64,000 nucleotides of DNA from positions 9,610,001 through 9,674,000 of the forward strand of contig NZ_CP108938.1 in assembly GCF_036347135.1 (NCBI RefSeq), read 5' to 3'. Position 1 is the first letter of the stretch, and every line of letters starts with the position of its first letter. Below are positions 52,977 through 62,128 of this stretch, one piece after another. The notes under the pieces are model-generated. The model was not told the origin of the DNA. It did no database searches and was given only the letters and a program-made list of their open reading frames with translations. This DNA comes from Streptomyces sp. NBC_00775 (GTDB lineage: Bacteria; Actinomycetota; Actinomycetes; Streptomycetales; Streptomycetaceae). A program made the translations under genes and the position numbers.

Positions 52977-54998
52977 ATGCCGGAGACCACCCCCAGGGGC
53001 CTCACCAGGCTCGCCTTCGGTGGGGACTACAACCCCGAGCAGTGGCCGGAAAGCGTCTGGCACGAAGACGTCCGGCTGATGCGCGAGGCCGGTGTCACGA
53101 TGGTGAGCGTCGGGATCTTCTCCTGGGCGCTGCTCGAACCGGCGCCGGGCACCTACGAGTTCGGCTGGCTCGACCGTCTGCTCGATCTGCTCCACGAGAA
53201 CGGCATACGCGCGGACCTCGGTACGCCGACCGTGGCGCCGCCTGCCTGGTTCTACCGCGAACACCCCGACGCGCTGCCCGTCGCCGCCGACGGCACCCGC
53301 TACGAGTTCGGCTCACGCGGCGCCATCTGCCACAGCAACACCGACTACCGCGCCGCCGCCGCGAACATCACCACACGGCTCGCCACCCGGTACGCCGACC
53401 ACCCCGCGCTCGCCCTGTGGCACGTCCACAACGAGTACGGTGTCCCCGTCTCGGCCTGCTACTGCGAGTCCTGCGCCGCGCACTTCCGCCGCTGGCTGAC
53501 CCGGACATACGGGACGATCGACGCGCTCAACGCGGCCTGGGGCACCGCCTTCTGGGGCCAGCGCTACGCGGACTTCGACCAGATCAACCCGCCGCGCCTG
53601 ACCCCGACCGTCGGCAATCCGACCCAGGCCCTCGACTACAAGCGGTTCGCCGACGAGACCATCCGCGAGAACTTCGTGGCCGAGCGGGACATCCTGCACC
53701 GCCTCGCGCCCGGCATCCCGGTCACCACCAACTTCATGACCGCCCTGAGCCAGTGCGACTCCATCGACTACTGGGCCTGGGGCCGCGAGGTCGACCTCGT
53801 CACCAACGACCACTACCTGATCACCGACGGCCGCCGCACCCATGTGAACCTCGCGATGGCCGCCGACCTCACCCGGTCGGTGGCCGGCGGCGCCCCCTGG
53901 CTGCTGCTCGAACACTCCACGTCGGGCGTCAACTGGCAGCCCCGCAACCCCGCCAAGGCCCCGGGCCAGATGGCGCGCAACTCCCTCGGGCATGTCGCGC
54001 GCGGCTCCGACGGCGCCATGTTCTTCCAGTGGCGGCAGTCCCGGCGCGGCGCCGAGAAGTTCCACTCCTCGATGCTGCCGCACGCGGGCACCGACTCCCG
54101 GGTGTGGCGCGAGGTCGTCGAACTCGGCGCGTCCATCGACTCGCTGGCCTCGATCAAGGACACCCGCACCGTCGCCGACGTCGCCGTGCTGTGGGACTGG
54201 CACTCCTGGTGGGCGCAGAACCTCCAGTGGCGCCCCAGCGAGGACCACGACCCCCGCGAGCGCGCCGACGCGTTCTACGAGGCCCTCTACGACCGCCACC
54301 TCACGGTCGACTTCGCCCACCCGGAAGCCGACTTGTCGGCGTATCCCCTTGTCGTCGTGCCCGCGCTGTATCTGATGACCGAGGCCGCAGGGAACAACCT
54401 CCGGGAGTACGTCGAGAACGGCGGCACCCTCGTCGTCTCGTACTTCTCCGGCATCGTCGACGAGCACGACGCCGTGCACGACGGCCCGTACCCGGGCGCC
54501 CTGCGCGACGTACTCGGACTGACCGTCGAGGAGTTCTCGCCGCTCCTCCAGGGCGACCTGGTCCGGATCACGGGTCCCGACGGCTCCGAGCTCACCGGCG
54601 ACGTGTGGACCGAGTTCGTGGTCCCGCGCGGCGCCGAGACCGTCTGGACCTACGCCGACGGTCTGACCGCGGGCCGGCCGGCCGTCACCCGGCACCGCCT
54701 CGGCGAGGGCTCGGCCTGGTACGTGTCCACGCGTCTGGCCGCGCAGGGACTGGACGCCCTGATCGGCTGGGCCGCCGACGACGCGCGCATCGCGCCGCGC
54801 GCCGACCTGCCCCGCGATGTCGAAGTGGTGCGCCGCACCGGTGAGTCGGGAACCTACGTCTTCGCCATCAACCACACCTCGTCGGACGCCAAGGTGCCGC
54901 TGGACGCGCACGGCACCGAGCTGCTGACGGGCGAACGCGCCGCGGGCCGCCTCGCGGTCCCGGCGGGAGCCGTACGGGTCGTACGACTCGACGGCTGA
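52977..54998 (+). CDS. Beta-galactosidase, GH42
   Basis: This 673-residue clan-A glycosidase starts FGGDYNPEQWPESVWHEDVR, the family N-terminus. The acid/base Glu is in LWHVHNEYGVPVSACYCESC, which also supplies cysteines of the GH42 zinc site. The nucleophile Glu is in APWLLLEHSTSGVNWQPRN. A trimerisation domain and a small C-terminal beta domain follow. There is no signal peptide, so it hydrolyses imported galacto-oligosaccharides in the cytoplasm. It is divergent from the importer and shares the operator at 52847. ATG 52977 is preceded by GGGAGAG. Confidence 0.95.
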   Translation: MPETTPRGLTRLAFGGDYNPEQWPESVWHEDVRLMREAGVTMVSVGIFSWALLEPAPGTYEFGWLDRLLDLLHENGIRADLGTPTVAPPAWFYREHPDALPVAADGTRYEFGSRGAICHSNTDYRAAAANITTRLATRYADHPALALWHVHNEYGVPVSACYCESCAAHFRRWLTRTYGTIDALNAAWGTAFWGQRYADFDQINPPRLTPTVGNPTQALDYKRFADETIRENFVAERDILHRLAPGIPVTTNFMTALSQCDSIDYWAWGREVDLVTNDHYLITDGRRTHVNLAMAADLTRSVAGGAPWLLLEHSTSGVNWQPRNPAKAPGQMARNSLGHVARGSDGAMFFQWRQSRRGAEKFHSSMLPHAGTDSRVWREVVELGASIDSLASIKDTRTVADVAVLWDWHSWWAQNLQWRPSEDHDPRERADAFYEALYDRHLTVDFAHPEADLSAYPLVVVPALYLMTEAAGNNLREYVENGGTLVVSYFSGIVDEHDAVHDGPYPGALRDVLGLTVEEFSPLLQGDLVRITGPDGSELTGDVWTEFVVPRGAETVWTYADGLTAGRPAVTRHRLGEGSAWYVSTRLAAQGLDALIGWAADDARIAPRADLPRDVEVVRRTGESGTYVFAINHTSSDAKVPLDAHGTELLTGERAAGRLAVPAGAVRVVRLDG

Positions 54999-55150
54999 GC
55001 CGACTGCCGTCCGGGCCGTCCGGCCCGGGCCGCCGCACCGAACGCCGTCCGGGTCCTTCGACCCGTCCGGCCGCACCCACCGCCGCCGGGTCCTTGGACC
55101 CGTCCGGCCGAGTCAACAGCCGTCCGGGCCGCAGGACCCGGACGGCCGAG
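54999..55150. repeat. Array of about four imperfect GC-rich hairpin repeats
   Basis: Between the GH42 and GH53 genes a unit of about 37-40 bp containing GCCGTCCGGG and CCGTCCGGCCG occurs about four times with changes. Each unit folds: CGGGTCCTTCGACCCG near 55050, CGGGTCCTTGGACCCG near 55087, and CCGTCCGGG pairing with CCCGGACGG near 55120-55145. They could act as terminators or RNA-stabilising elements. Confidence 0.75.
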
Positions 55151-55258
55151 CCGACTCCCCTCCGCCCGTGCGAGCACCCGAGCCGCGGGCGGAGGGGTTC
55201 CCCCAGCTCCATCGGGGGGCATCCCCATCCCCATACGTCGAAGGGACGACGGACGAAG

Positions 55259-56818
55259 ATGTTCCATCCCAGACGCACACTCAGGGCCCTGCTGCTGCCG
55301 CTCGTGGCCGGACTCGCCCTCACCGCCCTCCCCGCGCAGACCGCGCAGGCGGCGAGCACGCTCACGAACGCCGGATTCGAGACCGACGGGACCGGCGCCG
55401 CCGTGCCCAGCGGCTGGTCGGAGTACGGCGACACCGGCGCCTCCTACGTGGAGGCCGGTGGCCACAGCGGGAGTTACCGGCTGACGCAGTACTCCTCCGC
55501 CGCGTACAAGGTGGAGACGTACCAGTACCTCTCCGGGCTGACCAACGGGAACTACAAGCTCACCGCCTGGGTGCGCTCGGGCGGCGGCCAGAACTCCGCC
55601 TACCTCGCGCTGAAGAACTGCGGTGGCACCGAGCAGCGCACCGACCTGCCCGTCTCCACCAGCGAGTGGATACACCTGGTTGTGCCCGTCTCCGTGACCG
55701 GCAACCAGTGCACGATCAGCGTCTACTCCGACGCGAACGCGGGCAACTGGATCAACGTCGACGACCTGGCGTTCACCTCGGGCACCAGCAGCGTGGCAGT
55801 CAAGGGCGCAGACATCTCCTCCCTCGCCAAGAGCGAGGCCCTCGGCGGCGTCTACAAGACCAGCTCCGGCACCACCGGTGACGCGGTCGCCATCCTCAAG
55901 TCGTCCGGCATGAACTACGCCCGCCTCAAGGTCTGGGTGAACCCGGCCGACGGCTACAACAACAAGACGCGCGTCCTCGCCATGGCCAAGCGCATCAAGG
56001 CCCAGGGCATGAAGCTGCTGGTCGACTTCCACTACTCGGACACCTGGGCCGACCCGGGCAAGCAGACCAAGCCGGCCGCCTGGGCGAGCCACTCCTACAG
56101 CCAGCTCAAGACGGACGTCTACGACCACACGTACGACGTGCTCAACGCCCTCAAGGCGCAGGGCACCACGGCCGACATGGTGCAGATCGGCAACGAGATC
56201 AACGGCGGCATGCTGTGGTCCGAGGGCTCGACCTCCAACTGGTCGCAGCTCGCCGGCCTGCTCAACTCCGGCTACAGCGCCGCGAAGGCGGTCTCCTCCA
56301 GCACCCTGGTCGCCCTGCACCTGGCCAACGCCGGAGACGACGCCACGGTCCGCTGGTGGTTCGACAACGCGGCCACCTACGGGATCAACTACGACGTGAT
56401 CGGCCTGTCGTACTACGGCTACTGGCACGGCTCGCTCGGCGCCGCGCAGACCACCCTCGACGACGTCGCCGCCCGCTACAGCAAGCCGGTGTTCATCGCC
56501 GAGACGGCCTACCCCTTCCGTCTCGACAGCGACGACTCGCTCGTCAACCAGATCGACACGACCGGTGAACTGGTCAGCGGCTACCCGGCGACGACGGCCG
56601 GGCAGACCGCCTGGTTCCGCGACGTGATGAACATCGTGGAGGCCGTCCCGAACGGCCGCGGTCTCGGTGTCTTCTACTGGGAGGCCACCTGGACGGCGGT
56701 CACCGGCAACGGCTGGGACCCGACGGACGCCACGTCGGGCAACGGCTGGGAGAACCAGGCCCTGTTCGGCTTCGACGACAAGGCGCTTCCGGCCATGTCG
56801 GTGTTCAGTCACCGCTGA
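55259..56818 (+). CDS. Secreted arabinogalactan endo-beta-1,4-galactanase, GH53
   Basis: This 519-residue protein has a signal peptide (LLLPLVAGLALTALPAQTAQ, cleavage after AQA). An N-terminal beta-sandwich carbohydrate-binding domain (about 33-185: LTNAGFETDGTGAAVPSGWS, NWINVDDLAF) precedes a GH53 barrel (about 190-519). The acid/base Glu is in VQIGNEINGGMLWSEG and the nucleophile in PVFIAETAYPF. It cuts galactan side chains outside the cell. Products would be imported and split by GH42. ATG 55259 is the only start that gives a signal peptide. Confidence 0.94.
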   Translation: MFHPRRTLRALLLPLVAGLALTALPAQTAQAASTLTNAGFETDGTGAAVPSGWSEYGDTGASYVEAGGHSGSYRLTQYSSAAYKVETYQYLSGLTNGNYKLTAWVRSGGGQNSAYLALKNCGGTEQRTDLPVSTSEWIHLVVPVSVTGNQCTISVYSDANAGNWINVDDLAFTSGTSSVAVKGADISSLAKSEALGGVYKTSSGTTGDAVAILKSSGMNYARLKVWVNPADGYNNKTRVLAMAKRIKAQGMKLLVDFHYSDTWADPGKQTKPAAWASHSYSQLKTDVYDHTYDVLNALKAQGTTADMVQIGNEINGGMLWSEGSTSNWSQLAGLLNSGYSAAKAVSSSTLVALHLANAGDDATVRWWFDNAATYGINYDVIGLSYYGYWHGSLGAAQTTLDDVAARYSKPVFIAETAYPFRLDSDDSLVNQIDTTGELVSGYPATTAGQTAWFRDVMNIVEAVPNGRGLGVFYWEATWTAVTGNGWDPTDATSGNGWENQALFGFDDKALPAMSVFSHR

Positions 56819-56844
56819 CGTGGCAAGGTCACCACTGAGCCCAT

Positions 56845-56878
56845 GAGGGCCCGGCTGCCATGCGGCGGCCGGGCCCTC
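56845..56878 (+). terminator. Stem-loop terminator after the galactanase gene
   Basis: GAGGGCCCGGC (56845-56855) pairs with GCCGGGCCCTC (56868-56878), an 11-bp perfect stem, 27 bp after the GH53 stop. Confidence 0.85.
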
Positions 56879-57007
56879 GTGCTGCCCTGAGCCGCCGTGT
56901 CCGGTGAGCCCGACCCGTTCGGCCTCGGCCAGGGTCGCGGAAGCCCGTGCGCGGTGCCCCGGGCTGCGGGACAGTAGCGGGAGACCGCCGTGACGGAGGG
57001 GGACGAG

Positions 57008-57295
57008 ATGCTGAGGGTTCCCGTCAGTGGGCAACGCCTGGACATACTGGAGTGGCTGCGGGACCCCACCGCGCACTTCCCACCACAGCGCTACGGCGAC
57101 CTCGTCGAGGACGGCGTCAGCCCGGCGGCCCTCGCCGCCAAACTCGGCGTGAGCCGTGCCGTGGCGCGCACCCATCTCGACCTGCTCACCGGGGTCGGTC
57201 TGCTGCGGGCCAAGAAGATCAGACGGCGGACCTTCTACCGCCGCGACGAGTACCGCATCGCTGAGGTCAGCCACTTCTTCGAGAAGGGCTGGTAG
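57008..57295 (+). CDS. ArsR-like winged-helix protein
   Basis: This small protein of 95 residues is mostly one winged-helix domain: LDILEWLRDPTAHFPPQRYG, then GVSPAALAAKLGVSRAVART with the recognition helix, then GLLRAKKIRRRTFYRRDEYR as the wing. No metal-binding Cys/His motif is present, so it is not a classic metal sensor. ATG 57008 follows GGAGGGGGACGAG; GTG 56990 would add six residues. It stands alone. Its target is unknown. Confidence 0.78.
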   Translation: MLRVPVSGQRLDILEWLRDPTAHFPPQRYGDLVEDGVSPAALAAKLGVSRAVARTHLDLLTGVGLLRAKKIRRRTFYRRDEYRIAEVSHFFEKGW

Positions 57296-57660
57296 CAACG
57301 CGAGCCGACGGCCGGCACACCGCTGCCCGCCTGGCGGTGCACGCGCCGTTCCGTCCCCCGGGGCATCGCCGGTGTCGTCACCAGCGCCTGCGCGGCCGGT
57401 GGCCGCCTGATCCCGGGAAGCCTGTGGGAACGCGGCCTCGCGATCTGTGATCCGCCAGATCCGCCCGGTTCCACGGGCTGAGCCGCGTGTGCGCCGCCGG
57501 TACCCCCGGCGTTACCCTTTGACCGGCCGCGATCTTGTGTCGCGGCGCGGTGGTGGGGCCCGCCGTACCCGAACCGCGGTCGGTGCCGCCAACGGTCCCT
57601 ACTTGCGATGGCGCGTGCCCAGGTGCTGCCCGGGACCCGGCGAGTAGGAGAAGTACGTCC
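57296..57660. other. Intergenic region before the fluoride-exporter operon, no gene recognised
   Basis: The 365 bp hold no frame with domain signal. A fluoride riboswitch was looked for because crcB genes follow, but the conserved GGxGAUG and CUGAUGxCxxCUAC pieces are not in place. The region is expected to contain the crcB promoter; AGGAGAAG near 57648 is the ribosome binding site for the ATG at 57661. Confidence 0.5.
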
Positions 57661-58137
57661 ATGACAGTCCCGCACTCCGAGCGAGTCGACGGTCCCGACG
57701 CTCCTGTACGGATGCCCGTACGGAAGGCGTCCGCCTGGCACGGCCAGGGGCCGGTCGTCGCGATGGTCGCGCTCGGCGGCGCCATCGGCGCCACGGCCCG
57801 CTACGGAGCGGCACGGCTGTGGCCCGTCGAGACGGGCGGATTCCCCTGGACCACGTTCTGGGTCAATGTCGTCGGCTGCGCCGTCATCGGCGCCTTCATG
57901 GTCGTCATCACCGACGTGTGGGCGGCCCACCGGCTGGTACGCCCCTTCTTCGGCACCGGGGTGCTCGGCGGCTTCACCACCTTCTCGACGTACGCCGTCG
58001 ACATCCAGAAACTTGTGGACGCGGGCCACCCCGGGACGGGGTTCGCCTACCTGGCCGCGACCCTGTGCGCGGCGCTCGCGGCGGTGTGGCTCGCGGTGAC
58101 GGCGGTACGCCGCGCTCTGGCATGGAGGCAGCGATGA
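57661..58137 (+). CDS. crcB: Fluoride exporter subunit CrcB/FluC (first copy)
   Basis: This 158-residue membrane protein has four helices. Signature residues are [28 protein letters not shown] and [17 protein letters not shown]. FluC channels are dual-topology dimers that export F-. A hydrophilic N-terminus of about 30 residues is longer than usual. Its stop overlaps the DUF190 start (ATGA). With the second crcB two genes on it probably forms a heterodimer. Confidence 0.93.
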   Translation: MTVPHSERVDGPDAPVRMPVRKASAWHGQGPVVAMVALGGAIGATARYGAARLWPVETGGFPWTTFWVNVVGCAVIGAFMVVITDVWAAHRLVRPFFGTGVLGGFTTFSTYAVDIQKLVDAGHPGTGFAYLAATLCAALAAVWLAVTAVRRALAWRQR

Positions 58138-58526
58138 CACGGCTGACGGGCAGCGCCCTGCGGGTGACGATCTTCATCGGCGAGAACGACACCTGGCACC
58201 ACAAGCCGCTCTACTCGGAGATCGTGCACCGCGCCCACGCGGCCGGTCTGGCCGGTGCCAGCGTCTTCCGGGGCATCGAGGGCTTCGGCGCCTCCTCCCT
58301 GATCCACACCTCCCGGCTGCTCTCGCTGAGCGAGGACCTCCCGGTGGCCGTCGTGATCGTGGACACCGAGGAGCGTGTACGGGCCTTCCTGCCGAAGCTC
58401 GACGAACTCGTCACCGAGGGTCTGGTGATCCTCGACGAGTGCGAGGTCATCCGGTACGTGGGGCGCGATGACACCCCGCGCGACCGCCCCCGCGGCAGGG
58501 GCGGGAAAGGTGAGAAGTCGTTGTGA
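58134..58526 (+). CDS. DUF190 family protein in the crcB operon
   Basis: This 130-residue protein begins [20 protein letters not shown]. The family core follows: [31 protein letters not shown], then [23 protein letters not shown]190 has a ferredoxin-like, PII-related fold and occurs with CrcB in many actinobacteria. A regulatory or ligand-sensing role toward the channel is plausible but unproven. ATG 58134 has GGAGG five bases upstream, and both ends overlap neighbouring genes. Confidence 0.88.
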   Translation: MTRLTGSALRVTIFIGENDTWHHKPLYSEIVHRAHAAGLAGASVFRGIEGFGASSLIHTSRLLSLSEDLPVAVVIVDTEERVRAFLPKLDELVTEGLVILDECEVIRYVGRDDTPRDRPRGRGGKGEKSL

Positions 58527-58897
58527 ACTGGCTGCTGGTGATCATCGGTGCCGCGGTCGGCGCGCCCTTGCGCTATCTGACCGACCGGGCGGTGCAGCTG
58601 AGACATGACACGGTCTTCCCCTGGGGAACCCTCGTCGTCAACGTGACAGGCTGTCTGATCCTGGGCCTGCTGACCGGCGCGGCCTCGGCGGGCCACGCCT
58701 CGGGGCACCTGCAACTGCTGCTCGGCACCGGCCTGTGCGGGGCCCTGACCACGTACTCGACGTTCTCGTACGAGACACTGCGGCTGACCGAGACGGGCGC
58801 GGGGTTCTACGCTGCCGCCAACGCGATCGTGAGCGTGACGGCCGGCCTGGGCGCGGCGTTCGCCGGGGTCTCGTTTGCGCAAGCTTTGTGGGCCTAG
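58523..58897 (+). CDS. crcB: Fluoride exporter subunit CrcB/FluC (second copy)
   Basis: This 124-residue, four-helix FluC protein has [40 protein letters not shown] and [20 protein letters not shown]. It starts at GTG 58523 overlapping the DUF190 stop. It is shorter than the first copy and lacks the N-terminal tail. Two co-transcribed, non-identical crcB genes usually encode the two halves of an antiparallel heterodimer. Confidence 0.93.
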   Translation: MNWLLVIIGAAVGAPLRYLTDRAVQLRHDTVFPWGTLVVNVTGCLILGLLTGAASAGHASGHLQLLLGTGLCGALTTYSTFSYETLRLTETGAGFYAAANAIVSVTAGLGAAFAGVSFAQALWA

Positions 58898-58980
58898 GCG
58901 TCGGTCGTCCGCGCGCATAGGCAAGACTGTCCCCCGCACCGTCTACAGCACTGTCGACCAACTCCTCAGAACTGGATCCC

Positions 58981-59817
58981 ATGAGCGTCATCAACGTCGG
59001 TCAGGCCGTCGTCCTCGGAGTCGTCGAGGGGGTGACCGAATTCCTCCCCGTCTCCTCTACCGGCCACCTCAAGATCACCGAGGGGCTGATGAACATCCCC
59101 GTCGACGACGACGCCGTGGTCGGGTTCTCGGCGGTCATCCAGGTCGGCGCGATCGCCGCCGTGCTTGCGTACTTCTTCAAGGACATCGTGCGGATCGTCT
59201 CCGCCTGGGGGCGCGGGCTGCGCAACAAGGAGGAGCGCCAGCACCACGACTACAAGTTCGCCTGGTGGGTCATCTACGCGACCATCCCGATCGTGATCGT
59301 GGGCCTCGCGGCCAAGAACCTCATCGACGGGCCGCTCGGCTCGCTGTGGGTGGTCGCCGGCTCGCTCATCGTCGGCAGTGGTGTGATGTGGGCGGCGGAC
59401 CAGATGGGCCGGCACAAGCGCGGTGAGGACGACACCTCGTTCAAGGACGCGATGCTGGTCGGCAGCTCCCAGATCCTCGCCCTGCTCTTCCCGGGCTTCT
59501 CCCGCTCCGGCGCCACCATGTCCACGGCGCTCATCCTCGACCTGGACCGCGTCGCCGCCACCCGGCTCTCCTTCTTCCTCGGCATCCCCGCCCTGACCGG
59601 CGCCGGTCTGTACGAGCTGAAGGACGCCCTGGGTACGGGGGTGGGCGCCGCCCCGCTGGCCGTCGGCACCCTCGTCTCCTTCGTGGTCGCGTACGGCTCG
59701 ATCGCCTGGCTGCTGAAGTTCGTCGCCAAGCACTCCTTCAACGCCTTCGTGATCTACCGGATTGTCATCGGTGTGGCGCTGTTCGGGCTGCTGGCCACCG
59801 GAGTCCTCGACAGCTGA
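58981..59817 (+). CDS. uppP: Undecaprenyl-diphosphate phosphatase (UppP/BacA)
   Basis: This 278-residue integral membrane enzyme dephosphorylates undecaprenyl diphosphate to recycle the cell-wall lipid carrier; overexpression gives bacitracin resistance. The two catalytic motifs are GVVEGVTEFLPVSSTGHLKI near the N-terminus and LFPGFSRSGATMSTALILDL in the middle. The inverted-repeat topology is normal and the length is typical. It is a separate unit from crcB (83 bp gap) and is followed by a strong terminator. Confidence 0.95.
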   Translation: MSVINVGQAVVLGVVEGVTEFLPVSSTGHLKITEGLMNIPVDDDAVVGFSAVIQVGAIAAVLAYFFKDIVRIVSAWGRGLRNKEERQHHDYKFAWWVIYATIPIVIVGLAAKNLIDGPLGSLWVVAGSLIVGSGVMWAADQMGRHKRGEDDTSFKDAMLVGSSQILALLFPGFSRSGATMSTALILDLDRVAATRLSFFLGIPALTGAGLYELKDALGTGVGAAPLAVGTLVSFVVAYGSIAWLLKFVAKHSFNAFVIYRIVIGVALFGLLATGVLDS

Positions 59818-59837
59818 GGACGGAAACAGCTGATCAC

Positions 59838-59875
59838 AGGGGGCGTGAAGTCGACTTTCAGACTTCACGCCCCCT
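59838..59875 (+). terminator. Rho-independent terminator after uppP
   Basis: AGGGGGCGTGAAGTC (59838-59852) pairs perfectly with GACTTCACGCCCCCT (59861-59875) around an 8-nt loop. It is followed by GAATTTTTCTTTT, a rare U-rich tail in this GC-rich DNA. Confidence 0.95.
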
Positions 59876-59896
59876 GAATTTTTCTTTTCGCTCCCC

Positions 59897-59926
59897 TTGA
59901 CAGTCACCTCCCGGCACCCGCAGGAT
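59897..59926 (+). promoter_or_regulatory. Promoter of the asparagine operon
   Basis: TTGACA (59897-59902) and CAGGAT (59921-59926) are spaced by 18 nt. The predicted transcription start falls at about 59933, on or next to GTG 59934, so the regulator mRNA may be leaderless. Confidence 0.65.
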
Positions 59927-59933
59927 CACCTCC

Positions 59934-60665
59934 GTGAACCTGTCAGACAGCCAGACAGGTGGCTCGGTACCGCGGCGCGTCAGCGCCATGGAAGCGGTGC
60001 TCACCCACCTCCGCGGCGCCATCGAGCGCGGCGAGTACGCCATCGGCGACAAACTCCCCTCCGAGGCGGAGCTCTGCCGCCGCCTCGAAGTCAGCCGCCC
60101 CGTGCTCCGCGAGGCGCTGCGGGCCCTGCAGGTCATGGGCCTGACCGTGTCCCGTACCGGCAAGGGCACCTTCGTCCTCGCCAACACGGTCGAGGACCCC
60201 ACCTTCGGCGACTACGCGGCGAGCGACCTGCTCGAAGTGCGCCGCCATGTCGAGATCCCCGTCGCCGGGTACGCGGCCACCCGCCGCACCCCGGAGAACC
60301 TCGACCACCTGGCCCATCTGCTCGACCGGATGGAGCGGGAGACCGACACCACCGCGTGGGTCGCGATGGACACGATCTTCCACATCGCCGTCGCCGAGGC
60401 CTCCCAGAACCCGGTGTTCCGCCGGGTCATCGAGGAGATCCGGGACGCCCTGGCCCGTCAGTCGGCCTTCCTGAACGAACTCGGCGGCCGCCGCGAGCAG
60501 TCCAACCGAGAGCACCGCGCGATCGTCGAGGCGCTGATCGACGGCAGCGAGACCGACGCGGTGGAGGCGATGTCCCATCACCTCGACCGCGTGGAGACCA
60601 CCCTCACCGACATCGTGCGCCCCGCGCGCACGGACACTCCCACGGAAGGCGGACCCGAGGCGTGA
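59934..60665 (+). CDS. GntR/FadR-family regulator of the asparagine operon
   Basis: This 243-residue protein has an N-terminal winged helix ([34 protein letters not shown]). An FCD ligand domain (about 95-230) follows, with metal-binding His positions in [18 protein letters not shown] and SHHLDR. GTG 59934 is compatible with AGGA upstream or a leaderless start. ATG 59988 would place the operator in the leader and is an alternative. Its stop overlaps the permease start. It probably senses an amino or organic acid from asparagine breakdown and represses its own operon. Confidence 0.9.
   Translation: MNLSDSQTGGSVPRRVSAMEAVLTHLRGAIERGEYAIGDKLPSEAELCRRLEVSRPVLREALRALQVMGLTVSRTGKGTFVLANTVEDPTFGDYAASDLLEVRRHVEIPVAGYAATRRTPENLDHLAHLLDRMERETDTTAWVAMDTIFHIAVAEASQNPVFRRVIEEIRDALARQSAFLNELGGRREQSNREHRAIVEALIDGSETDAVEAMSHHLDRVETTLTDIVRPARTDTPTEGGPEA
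59939..59959 (+). promoter_or_regulatory. Autoregulatory operator candidate at the FadR-type gene start
   Basis: A 21-bp interrupted palindrome with ends CCTGTC and GACAGG and a conserved inner core lies immediately after the predicted transcription start, inside the first codons. CTGTC/GACAG half-sites suit FadR-type GntR regulators, and binding here would block transcription directly. Confidence 0.65.
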
Positions 60666-62128
60666 GCGAGCAGTCCCTGCAAGAAGAATCCGTTCAAGGC
60701 GACCCGACGACGACGTCGGCGCGGCCCGCCGCACACGTCGACGCCGGAGACGCGGGTTACAGCAAGTCCCTGAAGTCCCGGCACGTCAACATGATCGCCA
60801 TCGGCGGCGCCATCGGCACCGGCCTCTTCCTCGGCGCCGGCGGCCGCCTCGCCGACGCCGGGCCGTCGCTGTTCGTCGCGTACGCGGTCTGCGGCCTGTT
60901 CGCCTTCCTCGTCGTCCGCGCGCTGGGCGAACTCGTCCTGTACCGGCCGTCGTCCGGCGCCTTCGTGTCGTACGCCCGTGAGTTCCTCGGCGAGAAGGGC
61001 GCGTACGTCGCGGGCTGGATGTACTTCCTGAACTGGGCCACCACAGGCATCGCCGACATCACCGCCGTGGCCCTCTACACCCACTACTGGGGCATGTTCT
61101 CCGACATCCCGCAGTGGGTGATCGCGCTCATCGCGCTCGCGGTCGTCCTCACCGTGAACCTCATATCCGTTCGCCTGTTCGGCGAACTGGAGTTCTGGTT
61201 CGCGATCGTCAAGGTCAGCGCGCTCGTCGTCTTCATGCTCATCGGCATCTTCCTGCTGGTCACCCAGCACCCCGTCGACGGGCACACCCCCGGCCCGTCC
61301 TTGATCAGCGACAACGGCGGCGTCTTCCCCAACGGCCTGCTGCCCATGCTGCTGATCATCCAGGGCGTCGTCTTCGCCTACGCCTCCGTCGAGCTGGTCG
61401 GCGTCGCCGCGGGCGAGACCGAGAACCCCGAGAAGATCATGCCGAAGGCCATCAACTCGATCATGTGGCGCGTCGGCCTCTTCTACGTCGGCTCGGTCGT
61501 CCTGCTGTCGATGCTGCTGCCCTGGAGCAAGTACAGCGCGGACCAGAGCCCCTTCGTCACCGTGCTGTCGAACATCGGCATCCCGGCCGCGGGCGGCGTG
61601 ATGAACCTCGTCGTCCTCACCGCCGCCATGTCGTCCCTCAACTCCGGTCTGTACTCCACCGGCCGCATCCTGCGCTCCATGGCGATGTCCGGCTCCGCCC
61701 CGAAGTTCACCGGCGTGATGAGCCGCAGCCAGGTCCCGTACGGCGGCATCCTGCTCACCAGCGGCATCTGCGTCCTCGGCGTCGGCCTCAACTTCGTGGT
61801 CCCCGCCGACGCCTTCGAGATCGTGCTGAACTTCGCGGCGATCGGCATCCTCGCCACCTGGGGCATGATCATGCTCTGTCACCTGCTCTTCTGGAAGAAG
61901 ACCCAGAACGGCGAGCTGTCCAGGCCGGGTTACCGCCTCCCCGGCTCGCCGTGGACAGAGATCGTGACCATCGGCTTCCTCGCCTCCGTGCTCGTGCTGA
62001 TGTACGCCGACGGGGGAGCGGGCCGTACGACCGTGCTGTGTCTGCCACTGATCGCGGCCGCGCTCGTCGCGGGCTGGTACGGAGTGCGCCGCCGGGTCGC
62101 CGGGATACGCGACGGGGCCGACGCGTGA
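60662..62128 (+). CDS. ansP: L-asparagine permease (AnsP-like APC transporter)
   Basis: This 488-residue amino acid permease has twelve helices. The N-terminal motif [20 protein letters not shown] contains the unwound helix 1 region [26 protein letters not shown] and [14 protein letters not shown] follow the AnsP/GABA permease pattern. GTG 60662 overlaps the regulator stop, and its own stop overlaps the asparaginase start. The substrate assignment rests on similarity to AnsP and on the asparaginase and aspartase genes downstream. Confidence 0.9.
   Translation: MSEQSLQEESVQGDPTTTSARPAAHVDAGDAGYSKSLKSRHVNMIAIGGAIGTGLFLGAGGRLADAGPSLFVAYAVCGLFAFLVVRALGELVLYRPSSGAFVSYAREFLGEKGAYVAGWMYFLNWATTGIADITAVALYTHYWGMFSDIPQWVIALIALAVVLTVNLISVRLFGELEFWFAIVKVSALVVFMLIGIFLLVTQHPVDGHTPGPSLISDNGGVFPNGLLPMLLIIQGVVFAYASVELVGVAAGETENPEKIMPKAINSIMWRVGLFYVGSVVLLSMLLPWSKYSADQSPFVTVLSNIGIPAAGGVMNLVVLTAAMSSLNSGLYSTGRILRSMAMSGSAPKFTGVMSRSQVPYGGILLTSGICVLGVGLNFVVPADAFEIVLNFAAIGILATWGMIMLCHLLFWKKTQNGELSRPGYRLPGSPWTEIVTIGFLASVLVLMYADGGAGRTTVLCLPLIAAALVAGWYGVRRRVAGIRDGADA

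Noticed and set aside
54854..57298. Long minus-strand open frame (814 codons) across GH42 and GH53 genes
   Set aside because: It is antisense to two clear enzymes and its translation is low-complexity with no domain. High GC content keeps such shadow frames open.
57540..57660. Possible fluoride riboswitch in front of the crcB operon
   Set aside because: A GCGATGG and a GAGTAGG-like string occur, but the ordered conserved core and pseudoknot partners are not present by eye.
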